Under the pieces are notes generated by a model that was given only the letters and a program-made list of their open reading frames with translations, was not told the DNA's origin and did no database searches. 64,000 nt of DNA. Source: Butyrivibrio proteoclasticus. Lineage in GTDB: Bacteria; Bacillota; Clostridia; Lachnospirales; Lachnospiraceae. Shown in pieces: positions 1 through 8,600 of this stretch. Both the position numbers and the translations under genes were made by a program. The DNA lies in NCBI RefSeq assembly GCF_900115735.1, contig NZ_FOXO01000018.1:1-64000 (forward strand), in the 5' to 3' direction. Every line of letters begins with the position of its first letter. Within the stretch, counting starts at the first letter, position 1.

Positions 1-417
1 AAGGATTATGTAGAGTGTATGTGGCTTATCCTTCAGAATGACAAGCCTGAAGATTTCGTTATTGCAACAGGTGTTCAGCATTCAGTCAGAGAGTTTGCAC
101 AGCTTGCATTCCACTATGCAGGTATCGAGCTTGAGTTCAAGGGCGAAGGTGCAGATGAGAAGGGTTATGACAAGGCAACGGGTAAGGTTCTTGTAGAGGT
201 TTCACCTGATTTCTACAGACCTACAGACGTTGTAAACCTTTGGGGCGATCCTACAAAGGCAAAAGAGCAGCTTCACTGGAATCCACAGACAACATCTTTT
301 GAAGACCTTGTAAGGATCATGGTTGAGCACGATATGGCCAAGGTTGCTGTTGAGAGAGCCAATGAGCATGTTAAGTTTAATCTTGCAGAGTTCCTTGAAA
401 AGGGTATAAATAAATGA
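1..417 (+). CDS. gmd: GDP-mannose 4,6-dehydratase, C-terminal part (5' cut by window edge)
   Basis: This is the last 138 residues of a short-chain dehydratase that converts GDP-D-mannose to GDP-4-keto-6-deoxymannose, the precursor of GDP-rhamnose, GDP-fucose or related sugars. Frame 1 is open from the first base and begins KDYVECMWLILQ, followed by KPEDFVIATGVQHSVREF and a late FYRPTDVV segment, all typical of the GMD C-terminal substrate-binding region. The NAD-binding Rossmann half and catalytic residues lie outside the window. It is followed by a strong terminator-like hairpin and then manC, the enzyme that supplies its substrate. The internal ATG at 19 is not the true start. Family assignment is confident; the final GDP-sugar cannot be told from this fragment. 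Confidence 0.93.
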   Translation, partial: KDYVECMWLILQNDKPEDFVIATGVQHSVREFAQLAFHYAGIELEFKGEGADEKGYDKATGKVLVEVSPDFYRPTDVVNLWGDPTKAKEQLHWNPQTTSFEDLVRIMVEHDMAKVAVERANEHVKFNLAEFLEKGINK

Positions 418-422
418 TTTTG

Positions 423-453
423 AGCCCCGTTTCATGAGAAATGGGGCTTTTTT
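423..453 (+). terminator. Intrinsic terminator after gmd
   Basis: The stem AGCCCCGTTTC / GAAATGGGGCT closes on a short loop and is followed directly by six T. It begins four bases after the gmd stop codon and matches a classical rho-independent terminator. Confidence 0.8.
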
Positions 454-578
454 ATAACATAGGAAATTGCTTCCTATGTTATAAAAAATCGCTCCGCTAA
501 GGATGCGCACATCGCGCGATTGGAAGATGTTGCATAAATGCAACCGCGCTCGGCGCGAGAATGTCGCAAGCGACATTC
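448..578. repeat. Multi-hairpin intergenic element between gmd and manC
   Basis: A run of inverted repeats fills this gap. An 18-bp perfect stem (448-465 with 471-488, loop ATTGC) starts inside the T-run of the gmd terminator. It is followed by TTGCAT/ATGCAA near 530, CGCGC/GCGCG near 547, and a 9-bp stem GAATGTCGC/GCGACATTC at 559-578. The last part is GC-rich compared with the neighbouring genes. The pattern resembles a REP-like or small palindromic repeat element, but no second full copy is present in the window. Confidence 0.55.
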
Positions 579-584
579 TTTTTT
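559..584 (+). terminator. Terminator-like hairpin just before manC
   Basis: The perfect 9-bp stem GAATGTCGC/GCGACATTC is followed by six T and ends about 20 bases before the manC start codon. It could end readthrough from gmd or act as an attenuator in the manC leader. No manC promoter is obvious downstream of it. Confidence 0.55.
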
Positions 585-605
585 ATAGAAAGGATTGTTA
601 AAAAA

Positions 606-1928
606 ATGTCTCTAAATATTATTTTATTGTCCGGTGGCTCAGGAAAGCGTCTTTGGCCACTTTCCAATGATGTTAGAAGTAAGCAGTTTATTAAAATATT
701 TAAAAATGACGATGGCTCTTATGAATCAATGCTTCAAAGAATGTATAAGGGAATAAAAAGTGTTGATCCAAATGCCAATGTTACAATAGCTACTTCAAAG
801 AGCCAGGTATCTTCTATCCACAGCCAGATATTGGAAAATGTTGATTTATCGGTTGAACCATGCAGACGTGATACTTTTCCTGCGATAGCGCTTGCTACTA
901 ATTATTTACATGACGTAAATGGAGTAGGACTTGATGAGCCGGTTGTTGTATGTCCGGTTGATCCATATGTGGAAGCTGATTATTTTGAAGCCCTTGGTTT
1001 GCTTTCAAAAATGGCTGAAAAAGGTGACTATAATCTGAATCTTTTAGGAATGGAGCCAACATATCCCAGCGAAAAATATGGATATATTATTCCGGAAAGT
1101 TCTGAGAAATTTAGTAAAGTTAAAGAGTTTAAAGAGAAGCCTGATTTGGAAACAGCCGAGAAATATATCAAGGAAGGTGCGCTGTGGAACGGCGGCGTTT
1201 TTGCATATAAGCTTGGTTATGTTTTGAACAGAGCGCATGAGCTGATTGATTACGTTGATTATGAGGATTTCCTTAATAGATATGATTCTTTTGAAAAGAT
1301 AAGCTTTGACTACGCTGTCGTTGAGAAAGAAGACAGCATTGGCGTTGCCAGATTTTCAGGAATATGGAAAGATTTAGGCACATGGAATACTCTTACAGAA
1401 GCAATGACGGAGAATATTATTGGTAAGGGTGTTATGAACGATAAATGTGAAAATGTTCATATACTTAATGGCCTTGATGTTCCTGTATTATGTATGGGAA
1501 TGAAAGATGCAGTTATAGCAGCTTCTCCTGAAGGTATATTGGTATCTGATAAAGCACAGTCAAGTTATATTAAACCATTTGTAGATAAATTTGATCAGCA
1601 GATCATGTTTGCTGACAAGAGTTGGGGCAGCTATAAGGTTATTGATGTAGAAAAAGAAAGCCTTACAGTTAAGGTTACTCTTCATGCAGGACATAAGATG
1701 AACTACCATAGCCATGAAAGAAGAAATGAGTCATGGAATATAATCTCAGGTAACGGACGAGTAATAGTTGATGGTAAGGAAACATCAGTTACCAAGGGAG
1801 ATACTGTAATGTTGCATGCCGGTTCTAAGCATACGATCATTGCTGATACAGAGCTTCAGGTTATTGAGGTGCAGTTTGGTAAAGACATCGATGTTCATGA
1901 TAAAGTGAAGTATGAACTTGATTTTTGA
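606..1928 (+). CDS. manC: Mannose-1-phosphate guanylyltransferase with cupin domain (ManC type)
   Basis: The 440-residue protein makes GDP-mannose from mannose-1-phosphate and GTP in the cytoplasm. The N-terminal nucleotidyltransferase domain has the GGSGKRLWPLS signature at residues 10-20, followed by RSKQF, an RRDTFPAIALA segment and an FKEKPD motif. The last ~100 residues (from WGSYKVID, with HAGHKMNYHSHERR) form a cupin of the mannose-6-phosphate isomerase type, so the protein may be bifunctional. The ATG at 606 is chosen because it follows an AGAAAGG ribosome binding site and starts at the conserved fold; an upstream in-frame ATG at 561 lies inside a hairpin. It feeds gmd directly upstream. 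Confidence 0.93.
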   Translation: MSLNIILLSGGSGKRLWPLSNDVRSKQFIKIFKNDDGSYESMLQRMYKGIKSVDPNANVTIATSKSQVSSIHSQILENVDLSVEPCRRDTFPAIALATNYLHDVNGVGLDEPVVVCPVDPYVEADYFEALGLLSKMAEKGDYNLNLLGMEPTYPSEKYGYIIPESSEKFSKVKEFKEKPDLETAEKYIKEGALWNGGVFAYKLGYVLNRAHELIDYVDYEDFLNRYDSFEKISFDYAVVEKEDSIGVARFSGIWKDLGTWNTLTEAMTENIIGKGVMNDKCENVHILNGLDVPVLCMGMKDAVIAASPEGILVSDKAQSSYIKPFVDKFDQQIMFADKSWGSYKVIDVEKESLTVKVTLHAGHKMNYHSHERRNESWNIISGNGRVIVDGKETSVTKGDTVMLHAGSKHTIIADTELQVIEVQFGKDIDVHDKVKYELDF

Positions 1929-1940
1929 TGGAGTATTATG

Positions 1941-1974
1941 GCGGTCGGATTTTTAATCTGGCCGCTTATTGTTT
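1941..1974 (+). terminator. Probable terminator after manC
   Basis: An 11-bp stem with two wobble pairs, GCGGTCGGATT / AATCTGGCCGC (1941-1951 with 1955-1965), is followed by the T-rich stretch TTATTGTTT. It starts 12 bases after the manC stop. The T-run is interrupted, so efficiency is uncertain. Confidence 0.55.
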
Positions 1975-1984
1975 ACCGTTTTTT

Positions 1985-2013
1985 TTGTCAATACAGTCAT
2001 CTTCTGTTACAAT
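1985..2013 (+). promoter_or_regulatory. Sigma-A-type promoter for the phosphofructokinase gene
   Basis: TTGTCA (1985-1990) and TACAAT (2008-2013) are separated by exactly 17 bp, each differing from consensus at one base. The promoter lies downstream of the manC terminator and about 40 bp upstream of the PFK start at 2054, suggesting independent transcription of that gene. Confidence 0.65.
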
Positions 2014-2053
2014 AGGACTGCCAAAAATTAAATTTATAAGGAGAGTCTTATTA

Positions 2054-3292
2054 ATGAACATCAAAAATGTACTTGTTGCACAGTCGGGGGGACCAACTTC
2101 TGCGATAAATGCCAGCCTTGCAGGAGTTTTGAAAGCTACTATTGATTCTGTTGAGTTTGACCGATGTTATGGGGCAATTAATGGCATTTTAGGTGTCATG
2201 TCGGAGAACTATCTTGATTTGACAGATAAGGCAGCAAAAGATCCTGATTTTATAAAACTCTTAACTCATACTCCTGCTATGTATTTGGGAAGCTGCAGGT
2301 TTAAACTTCCTGAATATAAGGATGATGATTCTTCATATTCTTTTATTTTTTCACAGTTTAAAAAACTTAATATTGGAGCATTTTTCTACATTGGTGGAAA
2401 TGACAGTATGGATACTGTGCTTAAACTTTCGAATTATGCCAGGGAAATTGGATCAGATATAAAGATAATAGGTGTGCCCAAAACCATAGACAATGATCTG
2501 TGCCATACAGACCACACGCCTGGATTTGGCTCTGCAGCCAAGTATATAGCAGGCTCAATACTTGAGATTGCCCACGATACTTTTATCTACGCTGTTAAGT
2601 CTGTGACTATCGTGGAGATTATGGGGCGCGATGCGGGATGGCTTACGGCGGCAGCGGCTCTTGCAAGGAATAGCTATTCCTCAGCGCCGCACCTTATTTA
2701 TCTTCCGGAAGTAGCCTTTGACAAGGAACGCTTTTTGACGGATGTACGAAATGAACTGGCAAAGCGTGATAATGTAATTGTTGCCGTGTCTGAAGGAATA
2801 AGAGATAAGGATGGTAATTATATCACCTCCAGCAAAGCTATGGCTGATACCTTTGGTCATCAGCAGCTTTCAGGTGCCGGTAAGGCGCTTGAGTTCATAG
2901 TAAAAGAGAATATAGGTGTTAAGGTTCGTTCCGTTGAGATTAATGTTCTTCAGAGATGTGCTGCGCATCTGGCAAGCAGGACTGACCTTGATGAGTCTTT
3001 TGCACAGGGCAAAAAGGCAGTTGAACTAGCCGGAGAGGGCCAGACAGGATGTATGGTTGTTCTTAACAGGCTTAGCAATGATCCGTATCAGGTTGAATAC
3101 AGCTATGCACAGATAAAGGACATAGCTAATGAAGCCAAATCGGTACCTGCCGAGTGGATAAACGAATCAGGCAATGATGTAAAAAAAGAACTCATAGAGT
3201 ATTTAAGGCCACTTATTCAAGGGGAAGTTGAACAGTATTACGAAGACGGACTTCCTAAGTATTTGGACATTTCTCATCTGAATCGTTGCTGA
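2054..3292 (+). CDS. 6-phosphofructokinase, probably pyrophosphate-dependent
   Basis: The 412-residue PFK-family enzyme phosphorylates fructose-6-phosphate. QSGGPTSAINAS at residues 10-21 is the nucleotide-binding start. GGNDS at 114-118 and PKTIDND at 142-148 carry Asp and Lys where ATP-dependent PFKs carry two glycines (GGDGS, PGTIDND); this is the recognised signature of PPi-dependent enzymes. MGRDAGW follows at 190-196. The ATG at 2054 is preceded by AAGGAGAG; the open frame extends to 1925 but that extension resembles no PFK. It sits between sugar-nucleotide genes with its own promoter and may set the split between glycolysis and fructose-6-phosphate use for mannose and hexosamine precursors. 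The phosphoryl donor is inferred from residues only. Confidence 0.88.
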   Translation: MNIKNVLVAQSGGPTSAINASLAGVLKATIDSVEFDRCYGAINGILGVMSENYLDLTDKAAKDPDFIKLLTHTPAMYLGSCRFKLPEYKDDDSSYSFIFSQFKKLNIGAFFYIGGNDSMDTVLKLSNYAREIGSDIKIIGVPKTIDNDLCHTDHTPGFGSAAKYIAGSILEIAHDTFIYAVKSVTIVEIMGRDAGWLTAAAALARNSYSSAPHLIYLPEVAFDKERFLTDVRNELAKRDNVIVAVSEGIRDKDGNYITSSKAMADTFGHQQLSGAGKALEFIVKENIGVKVRSVEINVLQRCAAHLASRTDLDESFAQGKKAVELAGEGQTGCMVVLNRLSNDPYQVEYSYAQIKDIANEAKSVPAEWINESGNDVKKELIEYLRPLIQGEVEQYYEDGLPKYLDISHLNRC

Positions 3293-3315
3293 AACCATGC
3301 GGTATGATGTATAAT
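3286..3315 (+). promoter_or_regulatory. Candidate promoter for the PseB-like gene
   Basis: TTGCTG (3286-3291), an 18-bp spacer and a perfect TATAAT (3310-3315) lie about 60 bp before the start at 3373. The -35 box overlaps the end of the PFK gene. A second TATAAT at 3328-3333 lacks a clear -35. Confidence 0.45.
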
Positions 3316-3372
3316 GTTAATTTGAATTATAATGCAATAGTATAAGTATATTTGTTTTAGGAGGCTTTTTGA

Positions 3373-4368
3373 ATGCTTACAAATAAGACCATTTTGGTCA
3401 CAGGAGGAACAGGGTCTTTTGGCAACACATTTGTGCCTATGACTCTTGCAAAATATAACCCTAAGAAGATTATTATCTATTCTCGTGATGAGATGAAGCA
3501 GTGGAACATGGCCAAGAAGTTCCAGGGCGATAGCAGGGTAAGATTTTTCATTGGTGATGTAAGGGATAAGGATAGACTTTACAGAGCTCTTAATGGAGTA
3601 GACTATGTTGTACATGCTGCAGCAACCAAGATTGTTCCAACGGCTGAGTACAACCCTTTTGAATGTATAAAGACTAATGTCAACGGTGCCATGAACCTTA
3701 TTGATGCCTGCATAGATACAGGTGTTAAAAGGCTTGTTGCTCTTTCAACAGACAAGGCAAGTTCACCTGTTAATCTTTATGGTGCAACCAAGCTTTGCTC
3801 AGATAAGCTCTTTATCGCGGGCAATTCCTATACGGGTGGCAAGACTAAATTCGCAGTAGTTCGTTATGGTAATGTTATGGGCTCACGTGGCTCTGTTATT
3901 CCGTTCTTTATCGAAACAGCCAGGACCGGAAAGCTTACTATTACAGATAAGCGCATGACAAGATTCATGATTTCTCTTGAGCAGGGCGTTGAGCTCGTTT
4001 GGCATGCATTTGATGATATGGAAGGCGGAGAGATATACGTTAAAAAGATTCCGTCTATGAATATCTGTGACATAGCAACTGCAGTTGATGCAAATGCCGA
4101 GCAGGTCGAGATTGGAATAAGGCCGGGTGAGAAGCTCCATGAGCAGATGATCGGTGTAGAGGATTCACATTTTACATATGAGTATCCTGAGCACTATAAG
4201 ATTTTACCTCAGATTTGTGAGTGGGGTAACTTCGAGGATATGATTAAAGGCGGAGTTAAGGTTCCTGAAGGCTTCAGCTATACTTCAGACAATAATAAGG
4301 AGTGGATGACTATTCCACAGCTTCAGGATTGGATAGAGAAAAACAAACATAAAATTGGCAGCATCTAA
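3373..4368 (+). CDS. UDP-N-acetylglucosamine 4,6-dehydratase (PseB/FlaA1 type)
   Basis: The 331-residue short-chain dehydratase is the right length for PseB-type inverting enzymes that turn UDP-GlcNAc into a UDP-4-keto-6-deoxy-HexNAc. It has the NAD(P)-binding GGTGSFG near residues 11-17, ATKIVPTAEYNP, and the catalytic STDKAS...YGATK segment. It is soluble, unlike the membrane-anchored CapD dehydratases. An AGGAGG site precedes the ATG. The usual partner aminotransferase (PseC) is not adjacent, so the keto-sugar is probably used for a 6-deoxy-HexNAc by enzymes encoded elsewhere. The next gene is the initiating sugar-phosphate transferase, whose substrate could be this product. Confidence 0.87.
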   Translation: MLTNKTILVTGGTGSFGNTFVPMTLAKYNPKKIIIYSRDEMKQWNMAKKFQGDSRVRFFIGDVRDKDRLYRALNGVDYVVHAAATKIVPTAEYNPFECIKTNVNGAMNLIDACIDTGVKRLVALSTDKASSPVNLYGATKLCSDKLFIAGNSYTGGKTKFAVVRYGNVMGSRGSVIPFFIETARTGKLTITDKRMTRFMISLEQGVELVWHAFDDMEGGEIYVKKIPSMNICDIATAVDANAEQVEIGIRPGEKLHEQMIGVEDSHFTYEYPEHYKILPQICEWGNFEDMIKGGVKVPEGFSYTSDNNKEWMTIPQLQDWIEKNKHKIGSI

Positions 4369-4417
4369 ATTGCAGAGGAGCTTATTTGGGGAGTTTATGT
4401 GCTGATGGGGAGAACGT

Positions 4418-5860
4418 ATGAACGCAAAATATAGGACATTGCAAGTATATATTCTGTGGGCTCTTGATATGGCCTGCATTATAGTTAGTTATATGCTAGC
4501 CAGCTTTATTAGATACAATTCGAAAGCTGACTATGGTGACAAGACACTTCATTATCTGGTTTCTGTAATATTTTTGCTGGTGGCAACAGTCTACACATTT
4601 ATGGCTGACTGGAACAGGGATTTTATTGTAAGAGGATGGTTTCAGGAACTATTGAATGTGGTGAGGTTTGTGGCAGTCATATCACTTGTGTCTTTGGTGG
4701 CAGTTTTTTTCCTTCAGTGGTATGAAATCCTTTCAAGACTTGTGATCTTCAATTTTGTATGGATTGAGACCTTACTTACTCTTGCTGTCAGGATAACCTT
4801 TAAAGAGTTTTTTAAAAAACATCTGACATCAGAAAAAAACGTCACAAATGTTGTGGTTGTTGCAGAAAAACCTTTGATTGAAGAAACAATTAATAATCTT
4901 ATGAACAGAAGAGATTCTGTTGGGTATAAGGTTGTTCGTGCTTATTCTGTTGATGTTAATGGTTCCGGTGAAAACGCTGATTCTAAAAACGAGCCATGGT
5001 ATGTCGGTGACGTGCATGTACATAAAGGGATTCACAATCTTACAGAGAGACTTTTGACAGATTCTTTTGATGAGGTGTTCATCAATACTCCTAATATTCC
5101 TCAGAGCAATATGAAAGAAATAATTCTTGGATTTGAGGAAATGGGTATTTCAACTCACTACAACTTGGAGCTTCCGGGGATAAGCAAAGCCCATACGCAG
5201 TTTGATGATTATATGGGATATTCTGTTATCACTTACTGCATGAATCGCACTAGTTATAAGAGGTTATTCATAAAGAGATTTATTGATGTTATAGGTGGTT
5301 TCGTGGGGCTTGTTTTGACTGGTGTTATCACTCTTTTCCTGGCACCGGCCATTAAGCTTGATTCGCCCGGACCTGTTTTCTTTTCCCAGACTCGTATTGG
5401 TAAGAATGGACGAAGATTTAAGATTTATAAGTTCAGATCCATGTATATTGATGCTGAGGAGAGGCTTAAAGACCTTCAGGATCAGAATGAGATGAATGGT
5501 CTCATGTTCAAGATGGAGAATGATCCTCGCATTACTAAAGTTGGAGAGTTTATCAGAAAGACCAGTCTTGATGAGTTCCCTCAGTTTTTGAATGTTCTAA
5601 AGGGAGATATGTCTTTGGTTGGCACAAGACCACCGACAGAGTCTGAGTTTGAACAGTACAATGAACACTACAGGAGACGTTTGTCTATGACTCCGGGACT
5701 TACCGGATTATGGCAGATCAGTGGCAGGAGTGATATTCAGGACTTTGATGAGGTTGTTAGACTTGATCTTCAGTATATTGATAACTGGAGTCTTACAGAG
5801 GACATCAGAATTTTGCTCAAGACTGTTTATGTAGTGCTTTTTGGTAAGGGAGCGAAATAA
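4418..5860 (+). CDS. Polyprenyl-phosphate sugar-1-phosphate transferase, chain initiator (WbaP/CpsE type)
   Basis: The 480-residue membrane enzyme transfers a sugar-1-phosphate from a UDP-sugar to undecaprenyl phosphate, starting repeat-unit assembly. The N-terminal ~130 residues hold about four to five hydrophobic helices, followed by a soluble CoA-binding-like middle region. The C-terminal ~190 residues are the catalytic sugar transferase domain: RFIDVIGG membrane hairpin, SPGPVFFSQTRIGKNG, KFRSM, DEFPQFLNVLKGDMSLVG and PGLTGLWQISGRS. The gene is one base from the UDP-glucuronate epimerase gene. The sugar transferred cannot be read from sequence; glucose, galactose and QuiNAc-type residues are all known for the family. 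Confidence 0.92.
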   Translation: MNAKYRTLQVYILWALDMACIIVSYMLASFIRYNSKADYGDKTLHYLVSVIFLLVATVYTFMADWNRDFIVRGWFQELLNVVRFVAVISLVSLVAVFFLQWYEILSRLVIFNFVWIETLLTLAVRITFKEFFKKHLTSEKNVTNVVVVAEKPLIEETINNLMNRRDSVGYKVVRAYSVDVNGSGENADSKNEPWYVGDVHVHKGIHNLTERLLTDSFDEVFINTPNIPQSNMKEIILGFEEMGISTHYNLELPGISKAHTQFDDYMGYSVITYCMNRTSYKRLFIKRFIDVIGGFVGLVLTGVITLFLAPAIKLDSPGPVFFSQTRIGKNGRRFKIYKFRSMYIDAEERLKDLQDQNEMNGLMFKMENDPRITKVGEFIRKTSLDEFPQFLNVLKGDMSLVGTRPPTESEFEQYNEHYRRRLSMTPGLTGLWQISGRSDIQDFDEVVRLDLQYIDNWSLTEDIRILLKTVYVVLFGKGAK

Positions 5861-5861
5861 A

Positions 5862-6944
5862 ATGCTGGATAAAAATATAGATTTAAATGGAAAAAGAATA
5901 CTGATAACAGGTGCAGCTGGATTCATCGGTTCAAACCTGTGTAAAGAACTGTTTAGGTCTTATGAGGAAGTTCATATTTACGGAATTGATAATATGAATG
6001 ACTATTATGATCCAAGGATTAAGAATGATAGATTGAGAGAAATCTATGAACTTGTAGGTGATGATGCTACTTTTGACATTGTCCGCGGAAGCATTGCGGA
6101 TAAAGAGCTTGTGAACTCGGTATTTGAGGAGTTTAAGCCGGAGGTTGTTGTGAATCTCGCAGCTCAAGCCGGAGTTCGTTATTCAATCGAGAATCCTGAT
6201 GCATATATAGAGTCCAATATTATTGGATTCTATAATATTCTCGAGGCATGCAGGCATTCATATGATGCTGAAAATACGGATGATAATTATGCGGGGGTTC
6301 AGCATTTAGTATATGCGTCAAGCTCAAGCGTATATGGTTCTAACAAAAAGATTCCTTATAGCGTAGAGGATAAGGTTGATAATCCTGTATCTTTATATGC
6401 TGCAACTAAGAAATCCAATGAGCTCTTGGCTCATTCTTATTCTAAGCTATATGGCATACCTTCAACAGGACTTCGCTTCTTTACTGTGTATGGTCCTGCA
6501 GGGCGTCCGGATATGGCATATTTTGGTTTCACCAATAAGCTTGTAAATGGTGAAAAGATCAAGATATTCAACTATGGTAACTGTAAACGTGATTTTACCT
6601 ATGTTGACGATATAGTTAAGGGTGTTGTAAGTGTTATGCAGGTAGCTCCTTTTGAGAATGAGAATGGAGTAAAATACAAGGTTTACAATATTGGAAATAA
6701 TGATCCTGTAAATCTTCTTGATTTTGTGGATATTCTTCAGCAGGAGCTTATTAGTGCGGGAGTGCTTCCGCAGGATTATGATTTTGATTCTCACAAGGAG
6801 CTTGTTCCGATGCAGCCTGGCGATGTAGAGATTACTTACGCGGATGTATCAGCGCTTTGGGAAGATTTTGGATTTAAGCCTTCAACACCTCTTCGCGAGG
6901 GACTTAGGTCTTTTGCCAAGTGGTATAAGGAGTATTATTGTTAA
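5862..6944 (+). CDS. UDP-glucuronate 4-epimerase
   Basis: The 360-residue extended short-chain dehydrogenase interconverts UDP-glucuronate and UDP-galacturonate. It shows GAAGFIGSNL for NAD binding, SSSSVYG and YAATKKSNE for catalysis, and RFFTVYGPAGRPDMA, the phrase that separates glucuronate epimerases (LpsL/CapI group) from GalE. The ATG at 5862 follows AAGGGAG, inside the tail of the previous gene, indicating tight coupling; an in-frame upstream ATG at 5841 is not needed. No UDP-glucose 6-dehydrogenase is in the window, so UDP-glucuronate must come from elsewhere. Confidence 0.9.
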   Translation: MLDKNIDLNGKRILITGAAGFIGSNLCKELFRSYEEVHIYGIDNMNDYYDPRIKNDRLREIYELVGDDATFDIVRGSIADKELVNSVFEEFKPEVVVNLAAQAGVRYSIENPDAYIESNIIGFYNILEACRHSYDAENTDDNYAGVQHLVYASSSSVYGSNKKIPYSVEDKVDNPVSLYAATKKSNELLAHSYSKLYGIPSTGLRFFTVYGPAGRPDMAYFGFTNKLVNGEKIKIFNYGNCKRDFTYVDDIVKGVVSVMQVAPFENENGVKYKVYNIGNNDPVNLLDFVDILQQELISAGVLPQDYDFDSHKELVPMQPGDVEITYADVSALWEDFGFKPSTPLREGLRSFAKWYKEYYC

Positions 6945-6955
6945 TAGTCGAAGAT

Positions 6956-6983
6956 TTGACTACAAGATAATTGTTAAGATAAA
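6956..6983 (+). promoter_or_regulatory. Weak candidate promoter before the polytopic protein gene at 7006
   Basis: TTGACT (6956-6961), a 16-bp spacer and GATAAA (6978-6983) precede the start codon. A small TAGTC/GACTA hairpin (6945-6962) overlaps it. It could give a secondary start within the operon. Confidence 0.3.
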
Positions 6984-7005
6984 AACTTGCAAATAAAGGA
7001 TATTG

Positions 7006-8583
7006 ATGTTTAGTTACAAGATACCTAAGTTCAATATAAAACTAAATACCAGAAAACTAAGCATTTTTTTTACTGCTGTTTATGTGCTGAGTCTGATACC
7101 GATGCTTGTTTTGGGATTTTATGATTTTCCTTCAGCAGATGATTTTTCAATGGCGCTTGAAACAAGGCAGTATTTTGTGCAGAATGGTGATTTTTTCGGA
7201 ACAGTTTTGGCTTCACTTCAGAAATCCTGGGTGGTGTACAGTCAATATGAAGGTTATTTTTTCTCTATTATTCTGACATGTATTTGTCCGAGTGTTTTTG
7301 GTGAGAGCTTTTATTTTCTGACACCTTTCCTTGTTCTTGGAATGTTGACATTTGGAGTTTGCTATTTTTTTGATGCTCTTTTTGTCAGGGCATGGCAGCT
7401 TGACAAGGACCTTACAAATGCTGTCAGGATGTTGACTCTGTTCATGATGGTTCAGTGTCTTAATGGCGCAGGAACAAGAGTTGAGGCATTTTACTGGTAC
7501 AGCGGAGCTATCAACTATACTTTCACGTTTGGAATGGCTTTTTTTTGGCTGGGACTTCTTTTAAGGTCAGTATACGAAGCTGATGAAAAGAAAAGATTTA
7601 GAAAGCTGGTATGGGCTTCAATATGGGCATTTTTCATGGGAGGAGCCAATTACCTGTCAGCCCTGGAACTTGCCATTTGCTCTGTATTATTACTGTTTGT
7701 TTTTGTGATGGTTAAGCTTGAAAAGTTCAATATTCAGGGTGTTGATGCTGCACAGAGGAAGGCATTTGGAAGAATCTGGATTCCGCTTGTTATAAATCTT
7801 ATTGGGTTTTCTTTTTCCTGCTTCGGTCCCGGCAATTCCAACAGATTTGCAGAGACAACACAGATGAGTCCTGTAAAGGCTGTTTTTGTATCTTTGTATA
7901 ATACTTTTGATATGCTTTTTAATGATATGACCAGATGGGAAGTAATAGTAATACTTTTTATGCTGGTTCCTGTTTTTTGGAAAATGGCAGAAGGTCTTAA
8001 GATCAGGCTTGAGCATCCGGTTTTGTTTTCTTTGTTTGCATTTTTATTAGTGTCATCCAATATGACTCCGCCTATTTTTGCCACTGCCAATATAGATGCG
8101 GGCAGACTTAAAGCTCTGGCATTTATGGAATTTGTATTTATGCTGGTTCTGACGGAGTTCTATTTGACCGCTGCTGCAAGGCAGTATTTTGATGAAAAAT
8201 ATGTGAAAGATATAATGCAGGTTGGATCAGATGGCAGCGATACTTTTTCACCAGTATTTTCAATGATTATTGCAAGCTGCATAGTTATTTTGGCGCTTGG
8301 TTCAGCTCTTTCAATTAAGCCTGAACCGGATTATTATTCTTGTACATCTGCGTTTTATGATATTGCCGGTGGCAGCGCCGAAACATATAAACAGGAGAAT
8401 GCTGATAGGTTGCGTATCCTTCGTGATGATTCCATAAAGAACGCTGAACTTACTGAGTATTCTGTTCATCCTGAAATGCTTTTTTATATGGATGTTACCC
8501 CGGATAGCAACGAGTGGATCAATCAGGCAACTGCTAAATACTTTGATAAAGAGACTACAGTTCTTTTGCCAAAGAATAACTAA
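7006..8583 (+). CDS. Polytopic membrane protein, DUF6056-like, putative GT-C glycosyltransferase
   Basis: The 525-residue protein has about a dozen hydrophobic segments and a soluble C-terminal tail of ~80 residues. After the first helix an acidic ADD motif (Asp45-Asp46) faces outward, as in GT-C enzymes that use polyprenyl-phosphate sugars, and the layout matches the second DUF6056-like protein at 36695 in this window. The ATG at 7006 follows AAAGGA; a TTG one codon earlier is also possible. The gene precedes the dTDP-amino-sugar genes. I infer transfer of a lipid-linked sugar to the glycan outside the cell, but the substrate is unknown and the DUF assignment is from memory of the family pattern. 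Confidence 0.6.
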   Translation: MFSYKIPKFNIKLNTRKLSIFFTAVYVLSLIPMLVLGFYDFPSADDFSMALETRQYFVQNGDFFGTVLASLQKSWVVYSQYEGYFFSIILTCICPSVFGESFYFLTPFLVLGMLTFGVCYFFDALFVRAWQLDKDLTNAVRMLTLFMMVQCLNGAGTRVEAFYWYSGAINYTFTFGMAFFWLGLLLRSVYEADEKKRFRKLVWASIWAFFMGGANYLSALELAICSVLLLFVFVMVKLEKFNIQGVDAAQRKAFGRIWIPLVINLIGFSFSCFGPGNSNRFAETTQMSPVKAVFVSLYNTFDMLFNDMTRWEVIVILFMLVPVFWKMAEGLKIRLEHPVLFSLFAFLLVSSNMTPPIFATANIDAGRLKALAFMEFVFMLVLTEFYLTAAARQYFDEKYVKDIMQVGSDGSDTFSPVFSMIIASCIVILALGSALSIKPEPDYYSCTSAFYDIAGGSAETYKQENADRLRILRDDSIKNAELTEYSVHPEMLFYMDVTPDSNEWINQATAKYFDKETTVLLPKNN

Positions 8584-8600
8584 AACTGGAGAAGTTAAAA

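Noticed and set aside
561..605. Upstream in-frame start for manC
   Set aside because: The ATG at 561 is inside a perfect hairpin with T-run, has no ribosome binding site, and adds residues before the conserved nucleotidyltransferase start.
1925..2053. N-terminal extension of the phosphofructokinase
   Set aside because: This segment contains the manC terminator and a sigma-A-like promoter; the ATG at 2054 has AAGGAGAG and starts the family fold.
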